From NCBI GenBank assembly GCA_951828385.1, contig OX639973.1:868001-932000 (forward strand): a DNA stretch of 64,000 nt, given 5' to 3'. Each line of letters opens with the position of its first letter. Position 1 is the first letter of the stretch. The translations under genes were made by a program, and so were the position numbers. Origin of the DNA: an uncultured Poribacteria bacterium. GTDB taxonomy: Bacteria; Poribacteria; WGA-4E; WGA-3G. The notes under the pieces are model-generated. The model did not search any database, was not told the origin of the DNA, and saw only the letters and a program-made list of their open reading frames with translations. This document shows positions 49,701-54,556 of this stretch, in pieces.

Positions 49701-49727
49701 TTGAAAATTATAGACATAGCAAAATAA
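40770..49727 (+). CDS. Giant secreted TPR protein 4 (2985 aa)
   Basis: The signal peptide (about residues 1-30, ending VITVAQNE) is followed by the conserved IIERYKQMLNRKPKEGSTFD opening and TPR arrays through about residue 2800. A linker rich in Ser, Pro and Arg occurs near 970-1010, and the SYCYWWEGKR patch recurs near 1310. The C-terminal module (about 2823-2985, AWLTLGPFDNTDG, then FDSDDQGKVWFN and GFYLRITDTDG) is intact. The ribosome binding site is AAGGAGG, about eight bases upstream. It is the most divergent of the four at the N-terminus but has a near-identical tract of about 840 bp with giant 3 (41966-42805). It has its own ECF-type promoter motif. Likely exported scaffold; ligand unknown. 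Confidence 0.88.
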   Translation: MSKREKCVMSVCTVSLIAYILCFTVITVAQNETDDAQIIERYKQMLNRKPKEGSTFDRLYQFYLEGAGLDAMVTDYQAEAAAKPDAPHLQLILGHIHKRLGKDTEAIKAYQRAVTLSPNDYYPHFALGHIYTTGHQYEQAINALTKAAALSEQTVSATPDDRTAIYKTLGRAYFHQDRVDAAITTWTKIAELDPQNIFARIELADLFREQELYPQAIAQHEAITEIKKDDPYRVCLSLREIGKIHEDTGAYEAARARYDAALALTAPGNWLRKDLQHRIIGIYAADADWKGLIAYYQGKLEAAPNDPELIGLQASAYIENQQLDEGIAAYRKGLELAPTDAELRLNLIAALRSAEKLEDAAAAYEVLSEQQPDNFGIYRELGKLYLELQDEGKAKSAYQRMIDRAPENAGTHLILAEIYTGHEWTEDAVASYQKAISLAPDNLDYIEYFGEFYIRQGSREQAIATWHQIVAGEKGIAENYDRLAQLLDTKDFGAEALTASRKAVALMPDAYRYREALAKRLMQNKQYAEAITEYTEAIKLAPNEFFAEQMDDQRLELYRRQGTLVDQIEAMEVALENPGISDADSFAKHKRLAKMYLKLENITYALEVLLKAKALRPDDVTVNRWLAEIYVKQGKRDDANAIYTYLVDIDSTNAREYYTNIARLHLNAMDLEAAKTAAKQIVAYSPRNPEGHQMFAEIAKQAEDYEAAIDSLKDAMRLRPEAIDLRSELADTYKVSGRLQEAISQYWRCWELSDNLGDKLAFLKPLSEVYYDSGRHGEFEEKLKQLSRSNTSSIGPVLALAELYRTEGDLPSARFQLARALDRDREHPELLERLVKVSFDLGDIADALTYQQRLVKAHPGPAQQQKLGELLFDMGRQQEAIQAWSKVLHAKNKPLEAEIKLATLLIEHGLVEEALFALDRAAEKVTGPQSHIVLYQIGAMLVEMNEFARAKPICQRILQMPKPSTDSSSGIVSIQVPTNYGTNKLNLARDISRKPQRQPYSSRNPQVWQPNSFDEAQAGALVLLKTIMEEDGQLDALLAQFETNAAANPKDTQTLELLGELYMLTDNFEKTEEIIEKLIAISPNNPAYQGMQLDRLTMKQMLDYDTLKKQFDEMPGLTPEARHWYTIQYASRLFYNRKAEDAEKLEKLLDELKDVNVTHLSNNTTLANILIQMGKTDAAEKVISQFPTSATGQLTQQQRRFYEQLSTAYLREGQIDKSVALYWKFLERTKPRTTSARRVAALSSSSYSYGGYTPIQSSYPSPTLYYNQNRLEYLQQFFNQLWINNQQETLYRRFQTQLDITQGRDRIYPLLAMSYCYWWEGKRAEAQEILSALQEEFPNDLTLKLNTVFVSIQTGEIKTALVLLKELAEADARNRRQYHDLTLQLVVHTGDTVSVRELVTKILNSPSSVRELYQFSQKLQQIGLTQYAIAVAQRATTLAMRERDPNLLVQLSQHLNVLGRGQDAARLAARALRFANQRGQHGQLFHSRNMQRAVRLAGRVTGGSDRESKFVEAIERHPKSFQAHIRLASFYESRRQIQKASKAFEAALTLRPTDSMTRQRYADMLQRTGRSKNAVTQYAILLKENANALLPNYYQIIDTFFKAGEVNKLVSLVKEMLGTGPRYGRNHDFARRAAEQCTRNNNAKAAVEIYEKMVEVNWENSYQQLVSAYVASGKRDKAIQLLRDKLRTKNPVIQVQVVLKMAEFEETLEEIKNLLAAYEARLPEDKINPPLDYLVATLKIVTDDIEGADPLVNKLLENMPSTLKLQWLNTLADTYRGKSDSEREIRMLEAATQNVDPQESWRLSSTYEKLGKAYIGKGEKERARDALRKMGTLRLMRRGGSSYWEKENVARVYMEHEMWDDAEVLLTEVINDPSAQKYYLERAQEQLMTIQQRRDGLTETPASSGKIEVTNIGMQRSMAQQYMRRNQIEKAVEIYEQLAKVMPEDLESRSQLATLYSRQNQHDKAIDIWKALLEADPENTRYQDGFIDAYQKAGRIGDALELAQKYIDDDAEVGVHYSRLAKLYAADGQVDAAITQYKKAIELTPGDGRVYQELGQLYLRKNDLEAAEKAFQEALQYAAHDGERQNVERQLMTLYRRQGKLEEMLKEAEAKGALTFELQMEQARNYSNQGKLDEAVSAYKKALEMTTREWERQNVERGLMHLYRRQGKLEEVLKEAEKNDTLTFTMQTELARHYRSQGEPEKAISAYKQALNMTTQNHERNRIVIELMQEYAGTGENDLAMELYESASHSDSSVKSIRHGGSTFVVKFGGDEAREGLIKAYKSRGKLAELKTLFEKKLEENPNNPAALEMIAEIYRNKNQHEKAAETYQALCKAQPSNVRGFYYAAAAFKKNGQLELADDLLKRGETALSSSSKKQDLWLLMALGSICFESEMYTPAITFFKDGIIISGSRARGGSNWEQEILYEILGKSYRATAQYEEAIKAYQQMANVSGSSHRKQEAEKAIKEIYSEGNLYEMRIPEQLKKLEGNPDDINTRLALAKDYVSSGKVEKAIAQYEKLSELQPNEAQWYKTLGKLYGKSPQTDPGDRLTKAAAAYEKAITLEPTAYLSYSQLADTYKKAKDLSKAEAVYRRALDAPLTSEEHDAAVTAISQLYSGETHADKRIAVLEELSAKTEQSAALYKMLGDAYREAGDTEKAASAYAKWLEIRQKTVNQNRHASEYQQLAEELLKKNIMPETALVFATIATESQTDWTYVLTLGHAYLANGQYEEALQAFKRSLDLLNQSGRTFVYIKDLLLSRISEMSKRAADKKPYVEIADQLLDALPEKLIRQSENLLALAEFCLEHGLTEKAAIYINKAGFIAESAWLTLGPFDNTDGIGHNTVYIIEDAMQVDTTAKYDGADGEVRWQKLNDQMLDGFVDFGKDVDWRTAYAWVTFTSPNERKAQLRFDSDDQGKVWFNEKKMYAHRRRNRGAVMDRRTIPVTLRSGKNSILVKVCNETSSWGFYLRITDTDGKPFDDLKIIDIAK

Positions 49728-49728
49728 T

Positions 49729-49762
49729 GCACCCTTTTGAGCCTTAAAGTGCGTCACTATAA
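49729..49762 (+). promoter_or_regulatory. ECF-type promoter motif copy D, cut off from its gene by an insertion sequence
   Basis: GCACCCTTTT starts at 49729 and GCGTCACTATAAG at 49751, same spacing as the other copies. It starts two bases after the stop of giant 4 and points right. The insertion sequence begins at 49806. Before insertion the next gene in this direction would have been the one at 50779, with a leader of roughly 150 bases. Confidence 0.55.
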
Positions 49763-49812
49763 GTAACACCGTAAACATTTTAGTTTTATTAGAGAGTCTT
49801 TCTACGTAGTGT

Positions 49813-50612
49813 TTACATTTTTTTGGCAGTAATGAGTACAGCTGCGAAATAGACGAAACCGAGGTAGCGACGGGCGTATTTATCATAACGTGTAGCCACC
49901 CGACGATACTGCTTCAACCGATGAAAAAAACGTTCGATAACATTACGAAGTTTATACAAGTCTTTATCATAAGGGCGATCTTCAAGACGGTTCTTCCGGG
50001 GACGGATCACCGGAACACTTCCTTGATCAACGATCTCTGCTCTCAAAGCATCCGAGTCATAGGCAGCATCGGCAATGACAGCGTCGCAGGTGTAGCCAGC
50101 AATCAACGCAGGCGCTTGTGTCACATCGTGACGCGCACCTGCCGTCAAGATAAAGCGTAATGGCAGAAAGGTATCACTTACAGCCGCATGGAGTTTCGTG
50201 GTAAAGCCACCATGACTTCGCCCGAGGGCTTCACCGGCTTGTCCTTCATTTTTTTTTTAGGGGCACCGGCTGCAGAGGAATGCGCCCGAATGACCGTTGA
50301 ATCCACGAGGAGCGCAGAGATCTCACCGGCATCATGGAAATGTTCATGGAGTTTTTCAAAGACCCCAGCATCACACCATCTGCCGAAACGTCTATAGATA
50401 GTATTCCAATAACCATAAACTTTCGGCAGCGCACGCCAAGTGGCTCCCTGTTTTGTTATCCAGACGATTGCCGAGAGAAAACGTCTACAGTCTTCGGGTT
50501 TACCGACATAAACGTTTCCTAACGTTTTCAGAAACGGGTGGATGCTCTGCCAAGCAGCATCACTAATCATCATAGGAAAATCTTGAGTGTTATCTATCTT
50601 TTGAGTTTTCAT
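49813..50612 (-). CDS. IS5-family DDE transposase made by -1 frameshifting
   Basis: The first frame runs from 50612 to a stop at 50178 and holds the N-terminal DUF4096-like domain plus the first catalytic Asp (LLVDSTVIRAH). The second frame, entered by a -1 shift at the A run around 50253, reads NEGQAGEALGRSHGGFTTKL and continues to 49813, supplying the second Asp (IADAAYDSD) and the Glu (NVIERFFHRLKQYRRV). The fused product is about 266 residues, normal for the group. All catalytic residues are present, so it is probably active. A separate start in the second frame at 50148 would lack the first Asp and is unlikely to be a transposase by itself. Confidence 0.88.
50249..50258 (-). promoter_or_regulatory. 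A10 slippery site for programmed -1 frameshift
   Basis: Ten consecutive A on the coding (minus) strand, between CCCCT and TGAAGG. Slipping back one base joins the two transposase frames without losing any conserved residue. Confidence 0.75.
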
Positions 50613-50684
50613 AGAAAATAGTCTACCAATCCATGCTCAAAATGTCAATAACTTCTAAATGTAAACACTACCTACAAAAATGTC

Positions 50685-50713
50685 TTGACATTGCGCAAAG
50701 CTTTTGTTATAAT
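50685..50713 (+). promoter_or_regulatory. Consensus sigma70 promoter for the DUF4175/MoxR/VWA cluster
   Basis: TTGACA (50685-50690), 17-base spacer, TATAAT (50708-50713): a perfect consensus in both boxes and spacing. It begins nine bases beyond the IS target duplication, so it was not created by the IS. The next start codon is at 50779. Confidence 0.85.
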
Positions 50714-50778
50714 TGATGATAAACATGCAGTAACCATTGAAACGGCAATTCGGGTACTTCCACAAAAGGAGTAATTTC

Positions 50779-52251
50779 ATGGAAGAAAAATTGATTCTTG
50801 AAAAGATCCAGCGCGTCCGACAGCGCCTGAACATCCAACGATACTTCCAAACGTTAGCGACATTCCTCTTCTACGGATTTTTGGTGTGTGTCCCGTTCGT
50901 CATCGCTGACAGCGTCACATCCTTTAATATCCCACCCCTGGTTTTTCTCTGGGTGGCACTCGGCATCGCCGCTGCTGCCTTAGTATTCCGTCTCCTGCGC
51001 CCTGTGAGTCTCCAAGAAGCGGCACGGACTATTGACACAGACGCGTCCCTCAAAGACCGCGTTATAAGTGGTTTGGAACAGATTCAACACCAGACGGGTG
51101 AAACCTTGACGGCTCTTCAACTTCAGGATACAACCAAAAGGCTACAAGCGATTCCGGTGAATCAGGTCGCGCGCTATGCTGTCCCACGCGAGACCAAATT
51201 TATTGCGCTCGTCGCCATATTTCTCGTCGGTTTTACGTTCGTCGAATTTTTCGCGCCGTCCGCCACCTCAACAGAGATTGATTTCTCGCCACAGATCGCG
51301 GCGGAGGCTGATACACTCTTAAAAGAGATTGAAAAGGCAAAAAAGGAAGCCGAGCAGAACGAAGACCCCGAGCTTGAAGAACTCTTGAAAGAGATTGAGA
51401 AAAGAGCCCTTGAATTGAAAAAACCACAGATTGCGCCGAAGGAAGCACTCGCCCGCATGACGGAATTGAGTGCTCTGTTGAAGACGAAAGTTAACCCCCA
51501 GAAAATGGCGCAGCAGGAATCGCTCATGAGCGGGTTAGGGCAACAGTTCATCGGCAACCCATATTTAGGCGAATTTGGGCAGCAGCTGAAACGCGGTGAT
51601 TATCAACAGGCAGCGGCAAAACTTGACCAAGTGACGAAAAAGCTGCCGGAATTCGAGAAGGAGAAACGCCAAAATATCTCCGATGAGTTGAAACGTGGTG
51701 GCAAGAGCCTACAAGGCACCGACCTTGATGGACTCGGCACAGAGTTGTCCGGCGCGGGTGAAGGCTTAGGCAACGACGATGTCGAAGGTGCGCAAACTCG
51801 GCTCCGTGCGTCAAGCAAAAAGATACGGGATATCTCACTGCTCAAGAAACGCAACGTACAGTTGGCAAAATTGCTCTCGGAATGCGAAGCGTGCAAGGCG
51901 GGCATTGCCGGTGTGTGCCAAAGCAATAAGACAGGGTTAACCAGTGCCCTGAGCCAAAATCCGAGTAAGGGCATAGGAAAAGCGACTTCTAAGGGGCAAC
52001 TCGGTCAACTCACATCACTTGATTCGACGCTCAACCTTGAACAGATTACGGGTGTCCAGGGTGAAGGCAGTTCTACCGTTCAAACCTCTAAGACATCAGC
52101 CGAGGGGCAGCAATCTGCTGTCAGTTACAAAGATGCGTACACGAAGTATCAGAAACTTTCAGAGGATGCTCTGACCGAAGAGCAAATTCCTTTGGGTTAC
52201 AAGTTTTACGTGAAACGCTATTTCGAGTCAATCAAACCGAGTGATGAATAG
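50779..52251 (+). CDS. DUF4175-like membrane protein with long coiled-coil region
   Basis: Predicted product 490 residues, starting at the ATG at 50779, which has AAAGGAG eight bases upstream; an in-frame ATG at 50737 has no such signal. Two adjacent membrane segments lie near residues 25-70 (FLFYGFLVCVPFVIADSV, then FLWVALGIAAAALVFRLL) and a third near 142-158. A long charged helical region (about 170-270, rich in KEIEKAKKEAE and LLKEIEKRALELKK) and Gly/Ser-rich stretches follow. Similar proteins with the opening pattern LILEKIQRVRQRL often sit next to MoxR/DUF58/VWA genes, as here. It probably belongs to that envelope complex. The molecular role is not established. Confidence 0.72.
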   Translation: MEEKLILEKIQRVRQRLNIQRYFQTLATFLFYGFLVCVPFVIADSVTSFNIPPLVFLWVALGIAAAALVFRLLRPVSLQEAARTIDTDASLKDRVISGLEQIQHQTGETLTALQLQDTTKRLQAIPVNQVARYAVPRETKFIALVAIFLVGFTFVEFFAPSATSTEIDFSPQIAAEADTLLKEIEKAKKEAEQNEDPELEELLKEIEKRALELKKPQIAPKEALARMTELSALLKTKVNPQKMAQQESLMSGLGQQFIGNPYLGEFGQQLKRGDYQQAAAKLDQVTKKLPEFEKEKRQNISDELKRGGKSLQGTDLDGLGTELSGAGEGLGNDDVEGAQTRLRASSKKIRDISLLKKRNVQLAKLLSECEACKAGIAGVCQSNKTGLTSALSQNPSKGIGKATSKGQLGQLTSLDSTLNLEQITGVQGEGSSTVQTSKTSAEGQQSAVSYKDAYTKYQKLSEDALTEEQIPLGYKFYVKRYFESIKPSDE

Positions 52252-52256
52252 TTTTT

Positions 52257-52353
52257 AGTTGTCAGTTATCAGTTGTCAGTTAATCTCTTGTGGCGGTAAC
52301 ATTTTCTGCGACTGCCACAACACATCTCTTAACTGCTGATTGATAACTGATAA
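52257..52353. repeat. Inverted-repeat element, CAGTTGTCAGTTA family (copy 3)
   Basis: The left arm (52257-52282) is three alternating AGTTGTCAGTT/ATCAGTT units. The right arm (52329-52353) is an imperfect inverted copy (TTAACTGCTGATTGATAACT). It starts six bases after the stop of the preceding gene. Confidence 0.65.
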
Positions 52354-52410
52354 TACCAGAGCCATTCAATTTTAAGAAATTATTGGATTTCACGTCTTTT
52401 TTTAAAGGGG

Positions 52411-52560
52411 CCGGTGCGGTTAGGAGGGAAACACCCCAGCAAAAACACCGCACCTACCGGACCTGGACCGGGGCGGTTAGGAGGGAAACACCCCAGCAAA
52501 AACACCGCACCTACCGGACCTGGGCCGGGGCGGTTAGGAAACCGCACCTACCGAGTCTGG
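52411..52560. repeat. Tandem 57-bp repeats built from the GGTGCGGTTAGG hairpin
   Basis: Units start at 52411, 52468 and 52525. The first two contain GCGGTTAGGAGGGAAACACC, CCAGCAAAAACACCGCACC and CTACCGGACCTGG. The third is the short form, GCGGTTAGGAAACCGC and CACCTACC, identical in design to the copy at 302. A further half arm (GGTGCGGTTAATGCGATG) follows at 52567. Together with copy 3 of the CAGTTGTCAG family it fills the 373-base gap before moxR; nothing else is seen there. Confidence 0.75.
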
Positions 52561-52624
52561 ATGGATGGTGCGGTTAATGCGATGTAAACTTTTAGAAATG
52601 GTATAACTATACTATAGGAGCAAT

Positions 52625-53608
52625 ATGTCCGAACACGCCGAACAAAAATATGAAGAATTTCGCGAGACTTTCCTAAAAATACAACAAGAAGTATCCAAAC
52701 AAATCGTCGGTCAAAAAGAAATTATCGAAGGTGTTCTGATATGTCTCATGACGGGCGGACATGCGCTGTTAGAAGGTGTTCCCGGCTTGGGTAAAACCCT
52801 GCTTATCCGGACATTGCATGAGGTGTTAGACCTCAAGTTTGCGCGAATCCAGTTCACACCCGACCTGATGCCGGCAGACATCATCGGTACGACAGTTGTC
52901 GCCGAGGATGAAGACGGACGGAAGTTCTTTGAATTTCAACAAGGTCCGGTATTTGCCAACCTTATTCTCGCCGATGAAATCAACCGTGCAACCCCCAAAA
53001 CACAGTCTGCTTTGTTAGAAGCGATGCAGGAAAAATCCGTGACCGTTGCCGGACAGCAGCGGGACCTCAAATTGCCTTTCTTTGTGATGGCGACACAAAA
53101 TCCGTTGGAGATGGAAGGCACCTACCCCTTGCCTGAAGCACAACTCGACCGCTTCTTCTTTAAACTCAAGGTTGAATACCCAAGCCTCGACGAGCTCGAC
53201 CTCGTTATGGAACGCACAACACGGCGCGAAATGCCGTCCGTGGATAAAGTTTGTGATGGTGCGCAGATTAACGCATTGGAACAGATCGTCCGTGATATCC
53301 TCATTGCTGAAGATGTCCGTAGGTACGCTTTGCGAATTGTGCTCGGCACACACCCTGAAACAGAAGATGCGCCGGAACTGACGAAAAAATATGTTCGCTA
53401 CGGTTCGAGTCCGCGTGGTGCGCAAGCGTTGATTCTCGGCGGCAAAGTTCGGGCAATTCTTGATGGCAGATACAACGTCGCTCGTGAAGATATTCAAGCC
53501 ATCGCCCTACCGAGTTTGCGGCATCGTCTCATCCTTAGCTTTGAAGGCGAGGCAGAAGGGATTGACCCAGATGGCATCATCCAGCATCTGTTGGAAGAGA
53601 TTGAATAA
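52625..53608 (+). CDS. MoxR-family AAA+ ATPase
   Basis: This 327-residue protein has Walker A GVPGLGKT (about residues 51-58), Walker B LILADEINRA (about 114-123), the sensor-1 region MATQNPLEMEGTYPLPEAQ and the C-terminal lid with RGAQALILGGKVRA. MoxR ATPases act as chaperone-like remodelers that work with VWA and DUF58 partners to mature or activate envelope protein complexes. The gene overlaps the DUF58 gene by one base (TAATG), and BatA-like and other VWA genes follow, which is the classical arrangement. A short AT-rich leader with TATACTATAGGAGC precedes the start. Confidence 0.95.
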   Translation: MSEHAEQKYEEFRETFLKIQQEVSKQIVGQKEIIEGVLICLMTGGHALLEGVPGLGKTLLIRTLHEVLDLKFARIQFTPDLMPADIIGTTVVAEDEDGRKFFEFQQGPVFANLILADEINRATPKTQSALLEAMQEKSVTVAGQQRDLKLPFFVMATQNPLEMEGTYPLPEAQLDRFFFKLKVEYPSLDELDLVMERTTRREMPSVDKVCDGAQINALEQIVRDILIAEDVRRYALRIVLGTHPETEDAPELTKKYVRYGSSPRGAQALILGGKVRAILDGRYNVAREDIQAIALPSLRHRLILSFEGEAEGIDPDGIIQHLLEEIE

Positions 53609-54495
53609 TGAACGATACACAGTCCGCTTTCGACGGCGAATTCCTCAAAAAACTTGAATATCTCTATATCGTCTCCAAAAAGATTTTTGCCGGACGTATC
53701 AAGGCGGAACGCCGTAGTACACGCCGCGGTGTCAGTGTCGAATTCGCCGATTACCGCAACTATACGCCTGGCGACGATTTCCGTTACATTGATTGGAACG
53801 CTTTCGCACGCTTGGATGAACTTCTACTAAAACTTTATGAAGAACGCGAAGATCTGCACATCTACTTCCTCGTCGATGCCAGCCAGTCAATGACATACGG
53901 TGAACTGCCAAAACTGATTTACGCGAAGCGTGTCGCCGCTGCGCTCGCCTATATCGGTCTATCCAACCTTGATCGGATTAGCATTACCACCTTCAACAAC
54001 ACCGGTGCGAATCGGCTTCCAACAGAACGTGGCAAAGGTAAAATCTTTACCGTGCTTGACTTTCTTGATCAGATTAACGGAACGGGTGAAACGGATTTAG
54101 AGACCGCCTTCCACAATTTCGTTCATACAACCAAACGCCGTGGTCTTGTCGTCCTAATTTCCGATCTCTTTGATCCGAGCGGATTTACTAACGGACTGAA
54201 CGTGTTAAAATTTCAAAAGCATGAACTCTTCGTGATCCATATCGTCGACCAGAAAGAAGTCGCCCCTGATCTGCTTGGTGACTACCATCTCATCGATGTT
54301 GAAACAAATCAGCTGCGTCAAGTCACTATCAACGAAAACCATCTCAAGCGGTATCAAGCCCTGTTCCAAAAATATTGCGACGACATGGATTTATACTGCA
54401 CGCAACGTGAAATCAGCCTTGTACGGACGACGACAGAATCGCCTTTTGAGGAACTCATCTTACGCATTTTCAGGATGGGTGGTTTCGTCTCTTAA
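53608..54495 (+). CDS. DUF58 domain-containing protein
   Basis: This 295-residue soluble protein carries the DUF58 signature YTPGDDFRYIDWNAFARLDE (about residues 51-70), followed by a VWA-like half with FLVDASQSMTYGE (MIDAS-type DxSxS) and LVVLISDLFDP. DUF58 proteins are the usual partners of MoxR ATPases. The start overlaps the moxR stop by one base, so translation is coupled. A palindromic repeat separates it from the BatA-like gene. Confidence 0.94.
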   Translation: MNDTQSAFDGEFLKKLEYLYIVSKKIFAGRIKAERRSTRRGVSVEFADYRNYTPGDDFRYIDWNAFARLDELLLKLYEEREDLHIYFLVDASQSMTYGELPKLIYAKRVAAALAYIGLSNLDRISITTFNNTGANRLPTERGKGKIFTVLDFLDQINGTGETDLETAFHNFVHTTKRRGLVVLISDLFDPSGFTNGLNVLKFQKHELFVIHIVDQKEVAPDLLGDYHLIDVETNQLRQVTINENHLKRYQALFQKYCDDMDLYCTQREISLVRTTTESPFEELILRIFRMGGFVS

Positions 54496-54504
54496 TAGTT
54501 TTCA

Positions 54505-54533
54505 GTACGATTTTTTCTGCGAAAAAATCGTAC
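54505..54533. repeat. Perfect 13-bp palindromic hairpin between DUF58 and BatA-like genes
   Basis: GTACGATTTTTTC (54505-54517) and GAAAAAATCGTAC (54521-54533) flank a three-base loop. The outer flanks (AGTTTTCAGT and GATAACCGACAACC) look like decayed arms of the CAGTTGTCAG family. It may attenuate transcription inside the cluster. Confidence 0.65.
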
Positions 54534-54556
54534 CGATAACCGACAACCAATAAAAA

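Larger units (their letters stand above)
49806..50671 (-). mobile_element. Complete IS5-family insertion sequence, 866 bp
   Basis: The terminal inverted repeats are GTAGTGTTTACATTT (49806-49820) and its exact complement (50657-50671). Both sides are flanked by CTAC (49802-49805 and 50672-50675), a 4-bp target duplication, so both ends are intact and the insertion looks recent. The transposase is on the minus strand in two frames, as in the IS427-type branch of IS5. Confidence 0.93.

Noticed and set aside
16293..49727. Giants as polyketide or non-ribosomal peptide megasynthases
   Set aside because: Their size invites the idea, but the sequence is TPR repeats with signal peptides and has none of the acyl-carrier, ketosynthase or adenylation motifs.
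49921..50522. Plus-strand frames within the insertion sequence
   Set aside because: The minus strand carries a transposase with all catalytic residues; the plus-strand frames have no family resemblance.
52383..52577. A 64-codon frame with repeated TPQQKHRTYRTW peptide units
   Set aside because: The peptide repeat is only the translation of the 57-bp tandem DNA repeat; there is no start signal and the array is intergenic.
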